Shown here: in pieces, positions 36,720 through 44,974 of the stretch | Numbering within the stretch: position 1 is the first letter of the stretch | How the letters are laid out: each line of letters opens with the position of its first letter | NCBI GenBank assembly: GCA_045222295.1 | Contig: JBGUXP010000003.1 | Span: forward strand, 186,001-250,000 | Length of the DNA stretch: 64,000 nucleotides | Origin: Colimorpha sp045222295 | GTDB taxonomy: Bacteria; Bacteroidota; Bacteroidia; Bacteroidales; P3 | Reading direction: 5' to 3' | Translations under genes and position numbers: made by a program | Notes under the pieces: model-generated | Databases searched by the model: none | What the model saw: only the letters and a program-made list of their open reading frames with translations | What the model was told of the DNA's origin: nothing

Positions 36720-36750
36720 CAGAACTTCCAACAAAACCGTTATTAATCAA

Positions 36751-36825
36751 ATGATACAAGCAACGGGAGGGTACCTCGTCAAGATTGGCGACACTCCGGC
36801 GCGGAAAATTGTGGTCATTCGATAA
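36751..36825 (+). pseudogene. Orphan T9SS type A C-terminal tail (24 codons)
   Basis: The frame ATG ATA CAA GCA ACG ... TAA encodes MIQATGGYLVKIGDTPARKI plus VVIR. The part GGYLVKIGDTPARKIVVIR is a textbook end of a T9SS type A sorting domain (GVYLVKI...KxVVxR). An in-frame stop precedes it at 36740-36742, and nothing upstream in the 31-base gap encodes the rest of such a domain. It looks like the surviving end of a deleted or recombined cargo gene rather than a working gene. Confidence 0.6.
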
Positions 36826-36860
36826 AAAAATTAACAAAATTGTTAAACATTTTTGTTAAT

Positions 36861-36900
36861 AGACGGACTGGGCAGACAACCCTGCCCGTCTGTTATTTTA
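36861..36900 (+). terminator. Terminator downstream of the T9SS tail
   Basis: AGAC...GGGCAG/CTGCCC...GTCT stem with a bulge, followed by TGTTATTTTA. It probably ends the bat-ruvC-lipoprotein block. Confidence 0.6.
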
Positions 36901-36944
36901 CAGAAATTCAGTACTATAGATAAAAAAAAACAAAATACCACCTT

Positions 36945-37002
36945 CTTACCAACTCCTTATCAACTCCTACCCAAACCCTATCACGGTAGGAGTTGATAGG
37001 GT
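36945..37002. repeat. Dispersed palindromic repeat, copy C
   Basis: TATCAACTCCTACC (36958-36971) and its reverse complement at 36985-36998 make 14-bp arms around a 13-nt loop. To the left is one more 11-bp unit (CTTACCAACTCCT). With the T9SS tail, terminator and promoter this accounts for the 381-base gap. Confidence 0.85.
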
Positions 37003-37041
37003 TATCATTGGATGTACGCTCCCTACTGATGGCTAATTAAA

Positions 37042-37073
37042 TTTTGCTGGTTGAAAAAAAATTCGTACCTTTG
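37042..37073 (+). promoter_or_regulatory. Full Bacteroidota promoter for the caspase-like gene
   Basis: TTTTG (37042-37046), 19 bp, TACCTTTG (37066-37073). The ATG at 37101 is 27 bases downstream, which rules out the earlier in-frame ATG at 37044. Confidence 0.8.
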
Positions 37074-37100
37074 CATTTTGTTTTAGAATATAATCATTAT

Positions 37101-38876
37101 ATGAAAAAGTTTATACCCTTCGTACTTATCTCTCTATTGTTCACGTCCTTGCAGGCTCAGAACAACGAAAAAACTCTCAACCGCAGATACCAGAACGAAA
37201 TCCGCGACTCCCTCACCCAGGTCATTCTCGGTCGCCAGAAAACCATGCAACGCTACGCCGAAAAGACCCTTGCCAACCTGCCCAACGACCGCAAGCTCTA
37301 CGACGAGAGTTTCATCAAAGTTGAGGCCGACCTCATCGACACTTTCCATGCCGACGGCTCAATGCACCTCGACCTCGTCTACCGCCTGAGTTACAACTGC
37401 AAACATATCGAGGGTTACACCGACGACTATCCTCTCGGCACCTACGATGTCGACTCCTCCAACAGTGCCCGCGCCATCTGTGACCTCACAAAATACTTCG
37501 TTGCCAACGTGCTGGATGATGTCTTCCGCCCCGGAAAAGAGGCCGAGATTACCATCTCCTCCTCTGCCGACGGCACCGAGTTCACCACCTCCGTCCCCTA
37601 CAACGGCCTCTATGGCGACTTCCGCTACTGCCCCGTGACCTTCAACGGCGAACGCATTCGTGTCTCCGTCGACCGCTCCACAGGCATCAACAACAACTGC
37701 CAGCTGGCCTACATCCGTGCCCAAAGTGTCCGCGCAAAACTCGAGGAAACCATCCCGGCTCTGCGACAGACCATCAACGACTTCCGCTTCGTCGCCCACT
37801 CCTACAAGGACTCCATCAACACCCACTACTACCGCCGCTCCAGCATCGAGATTCGCGTGAGCGATGTCTTCGCCGAGACCGTCGCCCGCATGCAACGCCA
37901 GCGCATGGAGGATGCCTTTGTCGACCTCAACATTCCCTTCACCGAGCAGAAAAACCCCGACACCTATGTGCTCATCATCGCCAACGAGAACTACACCTGC
38001 AACCTCATTCCCGATGTCCCCTACGCCCTAAACGACGGCGACATACTCAGCCGCTACTGCACCCGCACCCTCGGCATCCCTGTTCGCCAGGTGAAGGTGC
38101 TCAACAACGCTTCGAAAGCAACCATCCTCTCCGAAGGCATCCACTGGCTTACCGACTTGGCCAAAGCCGTCGCCTCCCATAACGGTGACTCCGAGGTGCC
38201 ACGCGCCAACATCATCATCTACTTCGCCGGCCACGGCTTTGTCGACCTCGACAACCAGCCCTATCTCATCCCCAACGATATCAACACCAAAGATATACAA
38301 TCTCTCCAGAGGGGCCAAAAAAGCGGCTGCTCGCTCTTCGGTGGCAAGAAAAAGAAAACCGTCTCCGACACTGCCATCTATGACATCGTCCTCAGCAAGA
38401 AAGAGACCCGCCGCCTGGCTGAGCAGTGCCTCGCCGTCGAAGAACTTTGCAATATGTTCAACGCCAAGACAGTGCCTGTAAAAAACTTCACCCTCATGGT
38501 CGATGCCTCTTTCAACGGCATGGGTCGCGACGGAAAACCCATTGTCCGCGCCGACCGTCCACAAAGCAACACCAAAGGCAAGAAGAAAAGAAAATCGAAC
38601 CTCCGCTCCGACGCTGTCGTCCTCCTTGCCGCCGACTTCGACCGCACGGCCTATGCTTTCGATGATTACCGCCACGGTTTCCTCACCTACTTCCTCCTGA
38701 AAGAGATAAAGAGCCTCAAGGACAACATCTTCTCCAACACCTACCAAGACCTCTACGAGAACATCGCCCCAAAGGTCAGCAAAGAGTCGGCCCTGCAGAA
38801 CAAGTGGCAGGAAATCTCCGGCTTCACCGGCGGCCGCTACAAGGACGAATGGCGCAGCACCAAAATCAGAAATTAA
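37101..38876 (+). CDS. Secreted caspase-fold (peptidase C14-like) protein with Cys-to-Ser change
   Basis: 591 residues with signal peptide (MKKFIPFVLISLLFTSLQAQ). Residues ~35-265 form an unrecognised N-terminal domain. From ~290 on is a caspase/metacaspase fold: TYVLIIANENY, VPYALNDGDILSRYC, VRQVKVLNNASKATI, then IIIYFAGHGFVDLDNQPYLIPND with the catalytic His at 378. The strand that normally ends in DACFSG reads MVDASFNGMGRDG, so the nucleophile position is Ser470. Two Lys-rich inserts (GGKKKKTVSD and KGKKKRKSN) flank it. The likely result is a pseudo-protease or a protein with changed chemistry. It has its own promoter, with copy C of the palindromic repeat upstream. Confidence 0.85.
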   Translation: MKKFIPFVLISLLFTSLQAQNNEKTLNRRYQNEIRDSLTQVILGRQKTMQRYAEKTLANLPNDRKLYDESFIKVEADLIDTFHADGSMHLDLVYRLSYNCKHIEGYTDDYPLGTYDVDSSNSARAICDLTKYFVANVLDDVFRPGKEAEITISSSADGTEFTTSVPYNGLYGDFRYCPVTFNGERIRVSVDRSTGINNNCQLAYIRAQSVRAKLEETIPALRQTINDFRFVAHSYKDSINTHYYRRSSIEIRVSDVFAETVARMQRQRMEDAFVDLNIPFTEQKNPDTYVLIIANENYTCNLIPDVPYALNDGDILSRYCTRTLGIPVRQVKVLNNASKATILSEGIHWLTDLAKAVASHNGDSEVPRANIIIYFAGHGFVDLDNQPYLIPNDINTKDIQSLQRGQKSGCSLFGGKKKKTVSDTAIYDIVLSKKETRRLAEQCLAVEELCNMFNAKTVPVKNFTLMVDASFNGMGRDGKPIVRADRPQSNTKGKKKRKSNLRSDAVVLLAADFDRTAYAFDDYRHGFLTYFLLKEIKSLKDNIFSNTYQDLYENIAPKVSKESALQNKWQEISGFTGGRYKDEWRSTKIRN

Positions 38877-38952
38877 AATTTTAGGGATTAGAATTTAAAA
38901 ATTAGAAATTAAAACCCTTAAACCCTAAACTTAGAAATTAGAAATAAAAAAT
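38877..38952. repeat. TTAGAAA/TTAAACC spacer repeat
   Basis: An AT-rich spacer of degenerate 7-8-bp units (ATTAGAA, TTTAAAA, ATTAGAAA, CTTAAACC, CTTAGAAA). Similar spacers occur at 34463-34490, 34912-34940 and 48797-48835. Confidence 0.6.
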
Positions 38953-38966
38953 AAAAAAAAGATCTT

Positions 38967-39797
38967 ATGGATAAACTCATCATCACCGCCGCCATTTGTG
39001 GCGCAGAAGTCACCAAAGAACAGAACCCCAATGTCCCCTACACCGTAGAGGAAATCGTCCGCGAGGCCAAGAGCGCTGTTGACGCCGGCGCCGCCATCGT
39101 CCACCTGCATGTCCGCGAGGACAACGGCAAGCCCACCCAAAGTCACGTGCGCTTCCAGGAATGCACCGAGGCCATCCTCAAGGCATGCCCCAACGTTATC
39201 CTCATCCCCTCCACCGGCGGTGCCGTGGGTATGACCCCAGACGAGCGTCTCGACTCCACCAACACCACTCCCATCCCCGAGATGGCCACCCTCGACTGCG
39301 GCACCTGCAACTTCGGCGACGAAATCTTCGACAACACCATGCCCACCATGCGTGCCTTTGGCAAGCGCATGATCGAGAAGGGTATCAAGCCCGAATACGA
39401 GTGCTTCGAGATGGGACACCTCGACACCATCCTCACCATGGCTCGCAAGGGTGAAGTGCCAGGAAATCCTATGCAATTCAACTTCGTCCTTGGCGTCCCC
39501 GGCTGCACCCCCGCCACCGTCGACAACCTCTGCTGGCTCGTCAACAAGATTCCCGCCGGCAGCACCTGGACCGCCACCGGCATCGGCCGTCACGCCTTCA
39601 CTTTGGCTGCCCCCGCCATCGTCATGGGCGGTAACGTCCGCGTCGGCTTCGAGGACAACCTCTACCTCGAGCGCGGTGTCCTCGCCAAGAGCAACGGCGA
39701 ACTGGTCGACAAAGTGGTCCGTATGGCCAAGCTTCTCGGCCGTCAGGTGGCTACCAGCGACGAAGCTCGTGAAATCCTCAGCCTCAAGAAAAGATAA
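38967..39797 (+). CDS. kce: 3-keto-5-aminohexanoate cleavage enzyme (BKACE/DUF849 family)
   Basis: 276 residues, the usual length. Known Kce enzymes condense 3-keto-5-aminohexanoate with acetyl-CoA in anaerobic lysine fermentation. Zn and substrate motifs are visible: the start KLIITAAICGAEVTKEQNPNVPYT, AAIVHLHVREDNGKPTQ (His-X-His pair), LIPSTGGAVGMTPDERL, the E/H segment CFEMGHLDT, and the end GGNVRVGFEDNLYL. The wider BKACE family uses several beta-keto acids, so the substrate is inferred from the close fit of the N-terminus. No other lysine-fermentation gene (kamA, kamD/E, kdd, kal) is in the window. The PAD-like gene starts 6 bases after it. Confidence 0.85.
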   Translation: MDKLIITAAICGAEVTKEQNPNVPYTVEEIVREAKSAVDAGAAIVHLHVREDNGKPTQSHVRFQECTEAILKACPNVILIPSTGGAVGMTPDERLDSTNTTPIPEMATLDCGTCNFGDEIFDNTMPTMRAFGKRMIEKGIKPEYECFEMGHLDTILTMARKGEVPGNPMQFNFVLGVPGCTPATVDNLCWLVNKIPAGSTWTATGIGRHAFTLAAPAIVMGGNVRVGFEDNLYLERGVLAKSNGELVDKVVRMAKLLGRQVATSDEAREILSLKKR

Positions 39798-39803
39798 TAA
39801 ACT

Positions 39804-41966
39804 ATGAAAAAAACAATTCTTCTAATGGCCACGATGTTCGTGGCCATTGGTGTTAGTGCCCAAAGCGATCAAGACGAAGCTGCCTTCATGCGCAAGGAAA
39901 TCCTGAAGACTTTCCACAATCGCAACTTTCCGCAGAACTTGCTCAAGTCCGACATTTCGCTTTCCGCCGCTCCCGCCACAAAAAGCAGTATGGTCAAAAA
40001 CCTTCCCGAGGACCGCGTGTGGTTCCCTGGCGAGTGGGAAGAAGTAAAAGCCATCACCGTCACCCCCCTCTACAGATACCTCGTCCCGGGACATGAAAGG
40101 AACCAGACCTGGCAGGCCTCTCCCGTTGTGTCGGGATATGCCGACTACATGGAATACAGCCACATCTCCGGATGGCAGTTGCGCGGATCGGGGCCGTACA
40201 GCGCAGTCATTGACACAACCTCCAACTTCGGCAAGGTATTCTTCTATCTCATGGACGGTATCCAACTTGGCGGCGCCGAAGCCTGGGTGCGTGTTGAGCA
40301 TCCCGAAGATTCCGCTATCGTTCTCCGCACCCTTGCCCGCATGAATCTGCGCCACGAGAACATCCGCTTCTATACAGGCAAGGGCAACTCTTTCTGGTAT
40401 CGCGATTGCGGCCCCATCTGCTTTTATTACGGCGACCAGGACTCCCTCGCCATGCTCGACTTCACCTATACTGTGGGGCGCGCCCTCGACGACTCTATCC
40501 CCTCCTACCTCCACTGGCAGATGGGCATCCCCAACTACCAAACCAAGTTCTTTTGGGAAGGTGGCAATTGTCTCGTTGACGGAGCAGGCATGGTTGTCAC
40601 CTCCGACGCCACCGTTAGCAAAAACAACACCACTCGCGGGCAATACGTGTGGGACGGTCAGGACATCAACACCCTCGCCTACGACAACAGACCAAGACTT
40701 AACGCCAACCAGGTCAAACAGGCTCTCCATGAACTCATCGGACAACGGGCCACCTATATCCTCCCCCGATACCTCTACGACGGCGGTACCGGCCACATCG
40801 ACCTCTACGCCGACGCCTACGACGAAAGCGGATTTGTCTTCTCTGTGATGCCGGACAACTACAGCAGCTGGACCGACTACCGCACCGGAAAGAAAAACAT
40901 CGACTCCCTATGCTCTTACAAAAGCTTCTTCGGCCGCGACTACTACACTATGGGCACGCTCCCCTTTCCCTCGAACGACAACGGAGGCAACTTCTTGAGT
41001 CAAAATGATTATACCAACTACACCCGCACCTACTCCAACCACACCTTCGTCAACAACGTCATCCTCCAGCCCTGCTTCTCCAGGGTCGTCAACGGAGAAC
41101 CCTCCGCCGAATGGGATCGCGCCAACATCGAACTCATCAAACAAGCCTACCCGGGCTACACCATCTACCCCGTCGATGTTCGCACCTTTGACGGCACTGG
41201 CGGCGCCATTCACTGCATCACCAAGCAGATCCCCGCCGACAACCCCATCCGCATCCTCCACAAGAACATCCATGGTGCCCTTAGCAGTGGCTACCTGGGC
41301 TGCAACCTCCCCGTCAGCGCCATTATTACCAACAAGGACGGCATCGCCCATGCCGAGGTAATGTATCGCATCAATGACACCAGCGACTGGCAGACCCTCA
41401 ACCTCACCGGCAACGGCAACCGCTGGTATGGACAGTTCCCCTTCGCCGATACCACTACCGTCGTCAGGTCAGTTGAATACTACATCTCCGCCACCTCCAA
41501 CAATGGCAAGACCATCACCAAGCCCATCACTGCCAGCCACGGTGGCTACTACAGCTTCGCCATAGGCAGCAATGCCCTCATCGACACCACCCTGTTCGAC
41601 TACGACACCCTGCCCATGCCCATGGAGAACATCACCTTCACCTTCGGCACCTCCTGGGCCACCGAGGAAAACGACGAGCCCCGTCCTCTTGCTGGTATCG
41701 AAGAGGTTGAGCTCGAGGAAACATTCGGTCAGTTCTATCCCAACCCCGCCAGCGACCAGGCCAATCTGAACATCAACCTTGCCGACGGCGGCAACTACAA
41801 CGTCACCATCATCGACAACAGCGGACGCACCATCCATACCACCACCCTTCAGGCTGCCGGCCAGATAGTCTTCACCATCAACGCCTCACGCCTAGCCACC
41901 GGTGTCTACAACGTAGTCTTCTCCAACGGCAACAGCCGCATCGTGCGCCGCCTAATCGTCAAATAA
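39804..41966 (+). CDS. Secreted peptidylarginine/agmatine deiminase-like protein with T9SS type A domain
   Basis: 720 residues. Signal peptide first (MKKTILLMATMFVAIGVSAQ). A guanidino-group-modifying domain spans ~60-490: WFPGEWEEVKAITV, FWYRDCGPICFYYG (R200, D201), WEGGNCLVDG, GGTGHIDLYAD (His331) and GGAIHCITKQIP with the catalytic Cys471. An Ig-like domain (~505-620) and a type A sorting domain (~640-720, FGQFYPNPASDQANL ... VRRLIVK) follow. This is the domain order of Porphyromonas PPAD, which turns C-terminal Arg of peptides into citrulline outside the cell. Agmatine or free arginine is an alternative substrate. It follows kce by 6 bases and its last 15 bases overlap the convergent glycosyltransferase gene. 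Confidence 0.87.
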   Translation: MKKTILLMATMFVAIGVSAQSDQDEAAFMRKEILKTFHNRNFPQNLLKSDISLSAAPATKSSMVKNLPEDRVWFPGEWEEVKAITVTPLYRYLVPGHERNQTWQASPVVSGYADYMEYSHISGWQLRGSGPYSAVIDTTSNFGKVFFYLMDGIQLGGAEAWVRVEHPEDSAIVLRTLARMNLRHENIRFYTGKGNSFWYRDCGPICFYYGDQDSLAMLDFTYTVGRALDDSIPSYLHWQMGIPNYQTKFFWEGGNCLVDGAGMVVTSDATVSKNNTTRGQYVWDGQDINTLAYDNRPRLNANQVKQALHELIGQRATYILPRYLYDGGTGHIDLYADAYDESGFVFSVMPDNYSSWTDYRTGKKNIDSLCSYKSFFGRDYYTMGTLPFPSNDNGGNFLSQNDYTNYTRTYSNHTFVNNVILQPCFSRVVNGEPSAEWDRANIELIKQAYPGYTIYPVDVRTFDGTGGAIHCITKQIPADNPIRILHKNIHGALSSGYLGCNLPVSAIITNKDGIAHAEVMYRINDTSDWQTLNLTGNGNRWYGQFPFADTTTVVRSVEYYISATSNNGKTITKPITASHGGYYSFAIGSNALIDTTLFDYDTLPMPMENITFTFGTSWATEENDEPRPLAGIEEVELEETFGQFYPNPASDQANLNINLADGGNYNVTIIDNSGRTIHTTTLQAAGQIVFTINASRLATGVYNVVFSNGNSRIVRRLIVK

Positions 41967-43082
41967 ATCTCTGTAAACCCCCATCATATCGGCGGTAACC
42001 TTCTCGGGGGCGAACTTCATCTTTTGGATTCGCCCCTTTTCTATTCTCTCCTCTCGGAAAGCATCCTCCTCCAGCAGTCGACGAACATAAACCGCCACCC
42101 CTTCATAGTCTGTCGGGGCCGCATACATCGCTGCCTCTCCGCCCGCTTCAGGCATCGACGACACATCGCTCGTCACCACCGGACAGTCGCAGCACATACT
42201 CTCCAGCACCGGTATCCCGAACCCCTCAAACACAGACATATACACACTCGCCACTGCCCCCGCATAGAGCGCCGGGAAGTCGGCAAAATCCGCCTTCTCT
42301 AAAAACACCACGCGATTCTCCACTCCGCACTCCTTGGCCACTCCCCTCACCTCCTCGGGATAGGAGCCTCTCGGCCTTCCCACAATCACCAGATTCACAT
42401 CCTCCGGCAGCAGTGCCAACGCCCGCACCGCCGTCGCCTGATTCTTCCTCTCCTCCACCGTCCCAACACAAATCACATAACGCTCCGGCAACCCATACTT
42501 CTCCCTCACTGCCCACTGCCTGCTGCCCACTGCCCACTGCCCACTCCAAAAAATCGGGTCGCAACTCTGATACACCACCCTGATCTTATCCTCCTTCACA
42601 CCCATCAAGTCCACCAAGTCGCGCTTCGTCTGCTCACTGATGGCCACCACGACATCCGCCACCTCGCAGGCGTGACGCATCTTCAGCCCGTGAATCACCC
42701 TGTCGGCCGGCTTAAAGAACTCTGGATAGCGTCTCACTATCAAATCGTGCATCGTCACCACCTTCTTCACACCTGCTCCCAACCCGTAGGGCAACTCATG
42801 ACTCAGCCCATGGAAGATTTCCACGCCATCGGATTTTGCACGAAGGCCCGTCCTCAGGGAGCGCCATACATCAGGCATCAGCCGCCACAATCCCAAAGGG
42901 ACCATTGTCGTGATATTCCCACAAGCATCAAAATAGTGCTCATGACGGCCCTTAACACTAGGCGTATACAACACAACCTCTCCTTCGCCCCTCGCACACA
43001 CACCGCCAATCAGCATCCGGCTATAGTTTCCCAATCCGCTGTTGTTGCGAAACGCACGCTTCGCGTCATATCCGATTTTCAT
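41952..43082 (-). CDS. Glycosyltransferase family 4
   Basis: 376 residues from the ATG at 43082 (MKIGYDAKRAFRNNSGLGNYSR); the earlier ATG at 43106 lies between the -7 box and the probable transcript start, so it is not used. A GT-B fold enzyme that should transfer a sugar from a nucleotide donor. The N-terminal domain begins with the glycine loop, and the donor site has VGTVEERKNQ and the E-x7-E motif EGFGIPVLE. A repeat-coded insert SGQWAVGSRQWAV lies in the linker between the two Rossmann domains. It is divergent from a second GT4 gene; together they may build an envelope glycan, the target being unknown. Confidence 0.9.
   Translation of the reverse strand: MKIGYDAKRAFRNNSGLGNYSRMLIGGVCARGEGEVVLYTPSVKGRHEHYFDACGNITTMVPLGLWRLMPDVWRSLRTGLRAKSDGVEIFHGLSHELPYGLGAGVKKVVTMHDLIVRRYPEFFKPADRVIHGLKMRHACEVADVVVAISEQTKRDLVDLMGVKEDKIRVVYQSCDPIFWSGQWAVGSRQWAVREKYGLPERYVICVGTVEERKNQATAVRALALLPEDVNLVIVGRPRGSYPEEVRGVAKECGVENRVVFLEKADFADFPALYAGAVASVYMSVFEGFGIPVLESMCCDCPVVTSDVSSMPEAGGEAAMYAAPTDYEGVAVYVRRLLEEDAFREERIEKGRIQKMKFAPEKVTADMMGVYRDLFDD
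42507..42547 (-). repeat. In-frame 7-bp tandem repeat in the glycosyltransferase
   Basis: CACTGCC, CACTGCC, TGCTGCC, CACTGCC, CACTGCC, CACTCC (plus-strand view): six units. It encodes the linker segment GQWAVGSRQWAV. Confidence 0.9.
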
Positions 43083-43103
43083 TTCCTTTTTCCTTTTATC
43101 TTG

Positions 43104-43111
43104 CAAAAGTA
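43104..43111 (-). promoter_or_regulatory. -7 box for the minus-strand glycosyltransferase
   Basis: TACTTTTG on the minus strand, 21 bases upstream of the ATG at 43082. This supports that start. Confidence 0.55.
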
Positions 43112-43141
43112 CAAAAAAAATTCCATATCAGAAAAAATTCG

Positions 43142-43149
43142 TATCTTTG
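43142..43149 (+). promoter_or_regulatory. -7 box for the plus-strand glycosyltransferase
   Basis: TATCTTTG followed by GCACC, 27 bases before the ATG at 43177. It makes a divergent promoter pair with 43104-43111. Confidence 0.6.
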
Positions 43150-43176
43150 CACCTTGAAATTCTATTGGGCACCTCG

Positions 43177-44226
43177 ATGAAAAAAAAGCGCATACTCATA
43201 GACCTCAGCATCTTGCGTCACCCTATGTGCGGGTTGGGGCAGATTGGTCTCAACTACGGCCGCTGGTATCAGCAGCACGCCGCCGAGCTTGCCGACCGCT
43301 TCGAAATCACCCTTTTGGTCCCCAAAAACTATATCGGTGCCTTCGGCGACGACGTCCACTACATCCGCCGCACCTCCTTCCGCCGCCAGTTTCCCTGGAT
43401 CATGCCCTACTTTGACATATGGCACGCCATTAACCAGAACTGCACCTTCCGACCCAAAAGCCGCCACACGCGCTTCATCCTCACCATCCACGACGTCAAC
43501 TTCCTCTACGAAAAAACTCCCGACCAGCAAGGCAAATACCGCAGAAAACTCCAGCGCAAATGCGACCGCGCCTCCGAGTTCACATTCATCTCCAACTTCG
43601 CCCATCGCGATACCGAACGCTTCATCGCCCTACGCAACAAACCCTTCAATATCATTTACAACGGCGTTGAAGACCTCACCATCGGCCCACAGGAAATGTC
43701 TCCTCTTCTCTCCTCTCTCTCCAAACCCTTCTTTCTTGCCCTCGGCGAAGTCAAAGAGAAGAAGAACCTCCATACTTTGATGCCCCTCATGGATCGTTTC
43801 CCCGACTATCACCTCGTGATTGCAGGCAACGATGGCACCCCCTATGCCCGCCAGCTGCGCGCACAACTCCCTCATCACTCTAACATCTCAATTATCGGCA
43901 TCGTCAACGACAGTCAGCGCCGATGGCTCTACTCCCACTGCTCCGCGCTCTTCTTCCCCTCCATAGCCGAAGGCTTCGGCCTGCCAATCATCGAGGCCAT
44001 GCAGTGGGGCAAACCTGTTTTCTGCTCCGACCGCACCTCCCTCCCTGAAATCGGAAGCACCCACGCCCACTATTTCCACTCTTTCGACACTGATAGCATG
44101 GAAACCGTTGTCCGCGAAGGGCTTGCCTCCTACAACAAGAACGATGCCGACGAAGCCATCAGCTACGCAGCCACCTTTTCCTATGAAACTCACATGAGGA
44201 AATACATCGACCTCTATTCCAAATAA
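43177..44226 (+). CDS. Glycosyltransferase family 4
   Basis: 349 residues from the ATG at 43177; longer readings start upstream of the -7 box and are rejected. The N-terminal domain has MCGLGQIGLNYGRWYQ and TIHDVNFLYEKTP. The C-terminal donor-binding domain has LALGEVKEKKNLHTL and SIAEGFGLPIIEAMQWG with the E-x7-E pair. It acts in the cytoplasm or on the inner face of the membrane on an unknown glycan. trmH starts 2 bases after its stop, so the two are probably co-transcribed. Confidence 0.9.
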   Translation: MKKKRILIDLSILRHPMCGLGQIGLNYGRWYQQHAAELADRFEITLLVPKNYIGAFGDDVHYIRRTSFRRQFPWIMPYFDIWHAINQNCTFRPKSRHTRFILTIHDVNFLYEKTPDQQGKYRRKLQRKCDRASEFTFISNFAHRDTERFIALRNKPFNIIYNGVEDLTIGPQEMSPLLSSLSKPFFLALGEVKEKKNLHTLMPLMDRFPDYHLVIAGNDGTPYARQLRAQLPHHSNISIIGIVNDSQRRWLYSHCSALFFPSIAEGFGLPIIEAMQWGKPVFCSDRTSLPEIGSTHAHYFHSFDTDSMETVVREGLASYNKNDADEAISYAATFSYETHMRKYIDLYSK

Positions 44227-44228
44227 TC

Positions 44229-44939
44229 ATGCCTAGAATAGACCAATCAACATATCAACATATCAACCCATTAACTCTTCACCAGAAGCAACTGCTCTAC
44301 GAGCAGGCCTCCTCCCTCATTTCCGACAACAAACGCGACCTCTTCGACCGTTTGGCCCCTCTCCGCACACGCCACATCGCCGTAGTGCTCGAGGACATAT
44401 ACCAGTCCCATAACGCCTCCGCCGTCCTCCGTTCCTGCGACTGCTTCGGCGTGCAGGACATCCACGTCATCGAGGCCAACAACCCCTTCAACCCTGCCGG
44501 CGATGTCGCCGTAGGTTCCTCCAAGTGGGTCGACTATTACCCCTACCACGACACACCCTCCGCCTATCAGCGTCTTCGTGAGATGGGCTACCGTATCGTG
44601 GCCACCACTCCACACACCAACGACACCCTCATCACCGACCTCGACATCTCCTCCCCCATCGCACTCGTCTTCGGCACCGAACTCACAGGACTCACCCCTC
44701 AGGCCATTGACCTCGCCGACTCTTATGTTAAAATCCCTATGTTCGGATTCACCGAGAGCTTCAACATCTCCGTCTGCGCCGCCCTCTCCCTCTTCTCCCT
44801 CACCTCACGCCTACGCAACTCCGACATCCCCTGGCAGCTCTCTGACGAACAAATTCTCGACCTCAAGCTCCACTGGTGTTCACAAGCCATCCGCGACGGC
44901 GAGAGCGTCCTCCAGAACCTTATCAACAACCTATCTTAA
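44229..44939 (+). CDS. trmH: TrmH-type tRNA/rRNA 2'-O-methyltransferase (SpoU family)
   Basis: 236 residues. SPOUT enzyme that methylates a ribose 2'-OH, in TrmH the G18 of tRNA. The three SpoU motifs are present: HNASAVLRSCDCFGV (motif 1, N and R), ALVFGTELTGL (motif 2) and VKIPMFGFTESFNISVCAAL (motif 3). C-terminal helices bind the substrate. The first 15 residues (MPRIDQSTYQHINPL) are encoded by three ATCAACAT units and are probably an unstructured extension. It follows a glycosyltransferase gene by 2 bases and precedes the PepSY-like gene by 35. Confidence 0.9.
   Translation: MPRIDQSTYQHINPLTLHQKQLLYEQASSLISDNKRDLFDRLAPLRTRHIAVVLEDIYQSHNASAVLRSCDCFGVQDIHVIEANNPFNPAGDVAVGSSKWVDYYPYHDTPSAYQRLREMGYRIVATTPHTNDTLITDLDISSPIALVFGTELTGLTPQAIDLADSYVKIPMFGFTESFNISVCAALSLFSLTSRLRNSDIPWQLSDEQILDLKLHWCSQAIRDGESVLQNLINNLS
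44246..44269 (+). repeat. In-frame 8-bp tandem repeat at the start of trmH
   Basis: ATCAACAT, ATCAACAT, ATCAACCC. The same unit, as its reverse complement GTTGATAT, recurs inside the AraC-type regulator at 56110. Confidence 0.85.
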
Positions 44940-44974
44940 GAAACAAATTGGTTCATACAAATAAAACATTAAAC

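Noticed and set aside
35520..36734. 404-codon minus-strand frame and 423-codon plus-strand frame over the transglutaminase-like gene
   Set aside because: Both result from its CTC/TCC-rich codon use; products are Glu/Val/Gly-rich or Ser/Pro/Thr-rich with no domain, while the lipoprotein frame has a signal and a recognisable core.
37044..37100. Upstream in-frame start for the caspase-like gene
   Set aside because: It would lie within the promoter (TTTTG-19-TACCTTTG at 37042-37073) and hide the signal peptide.
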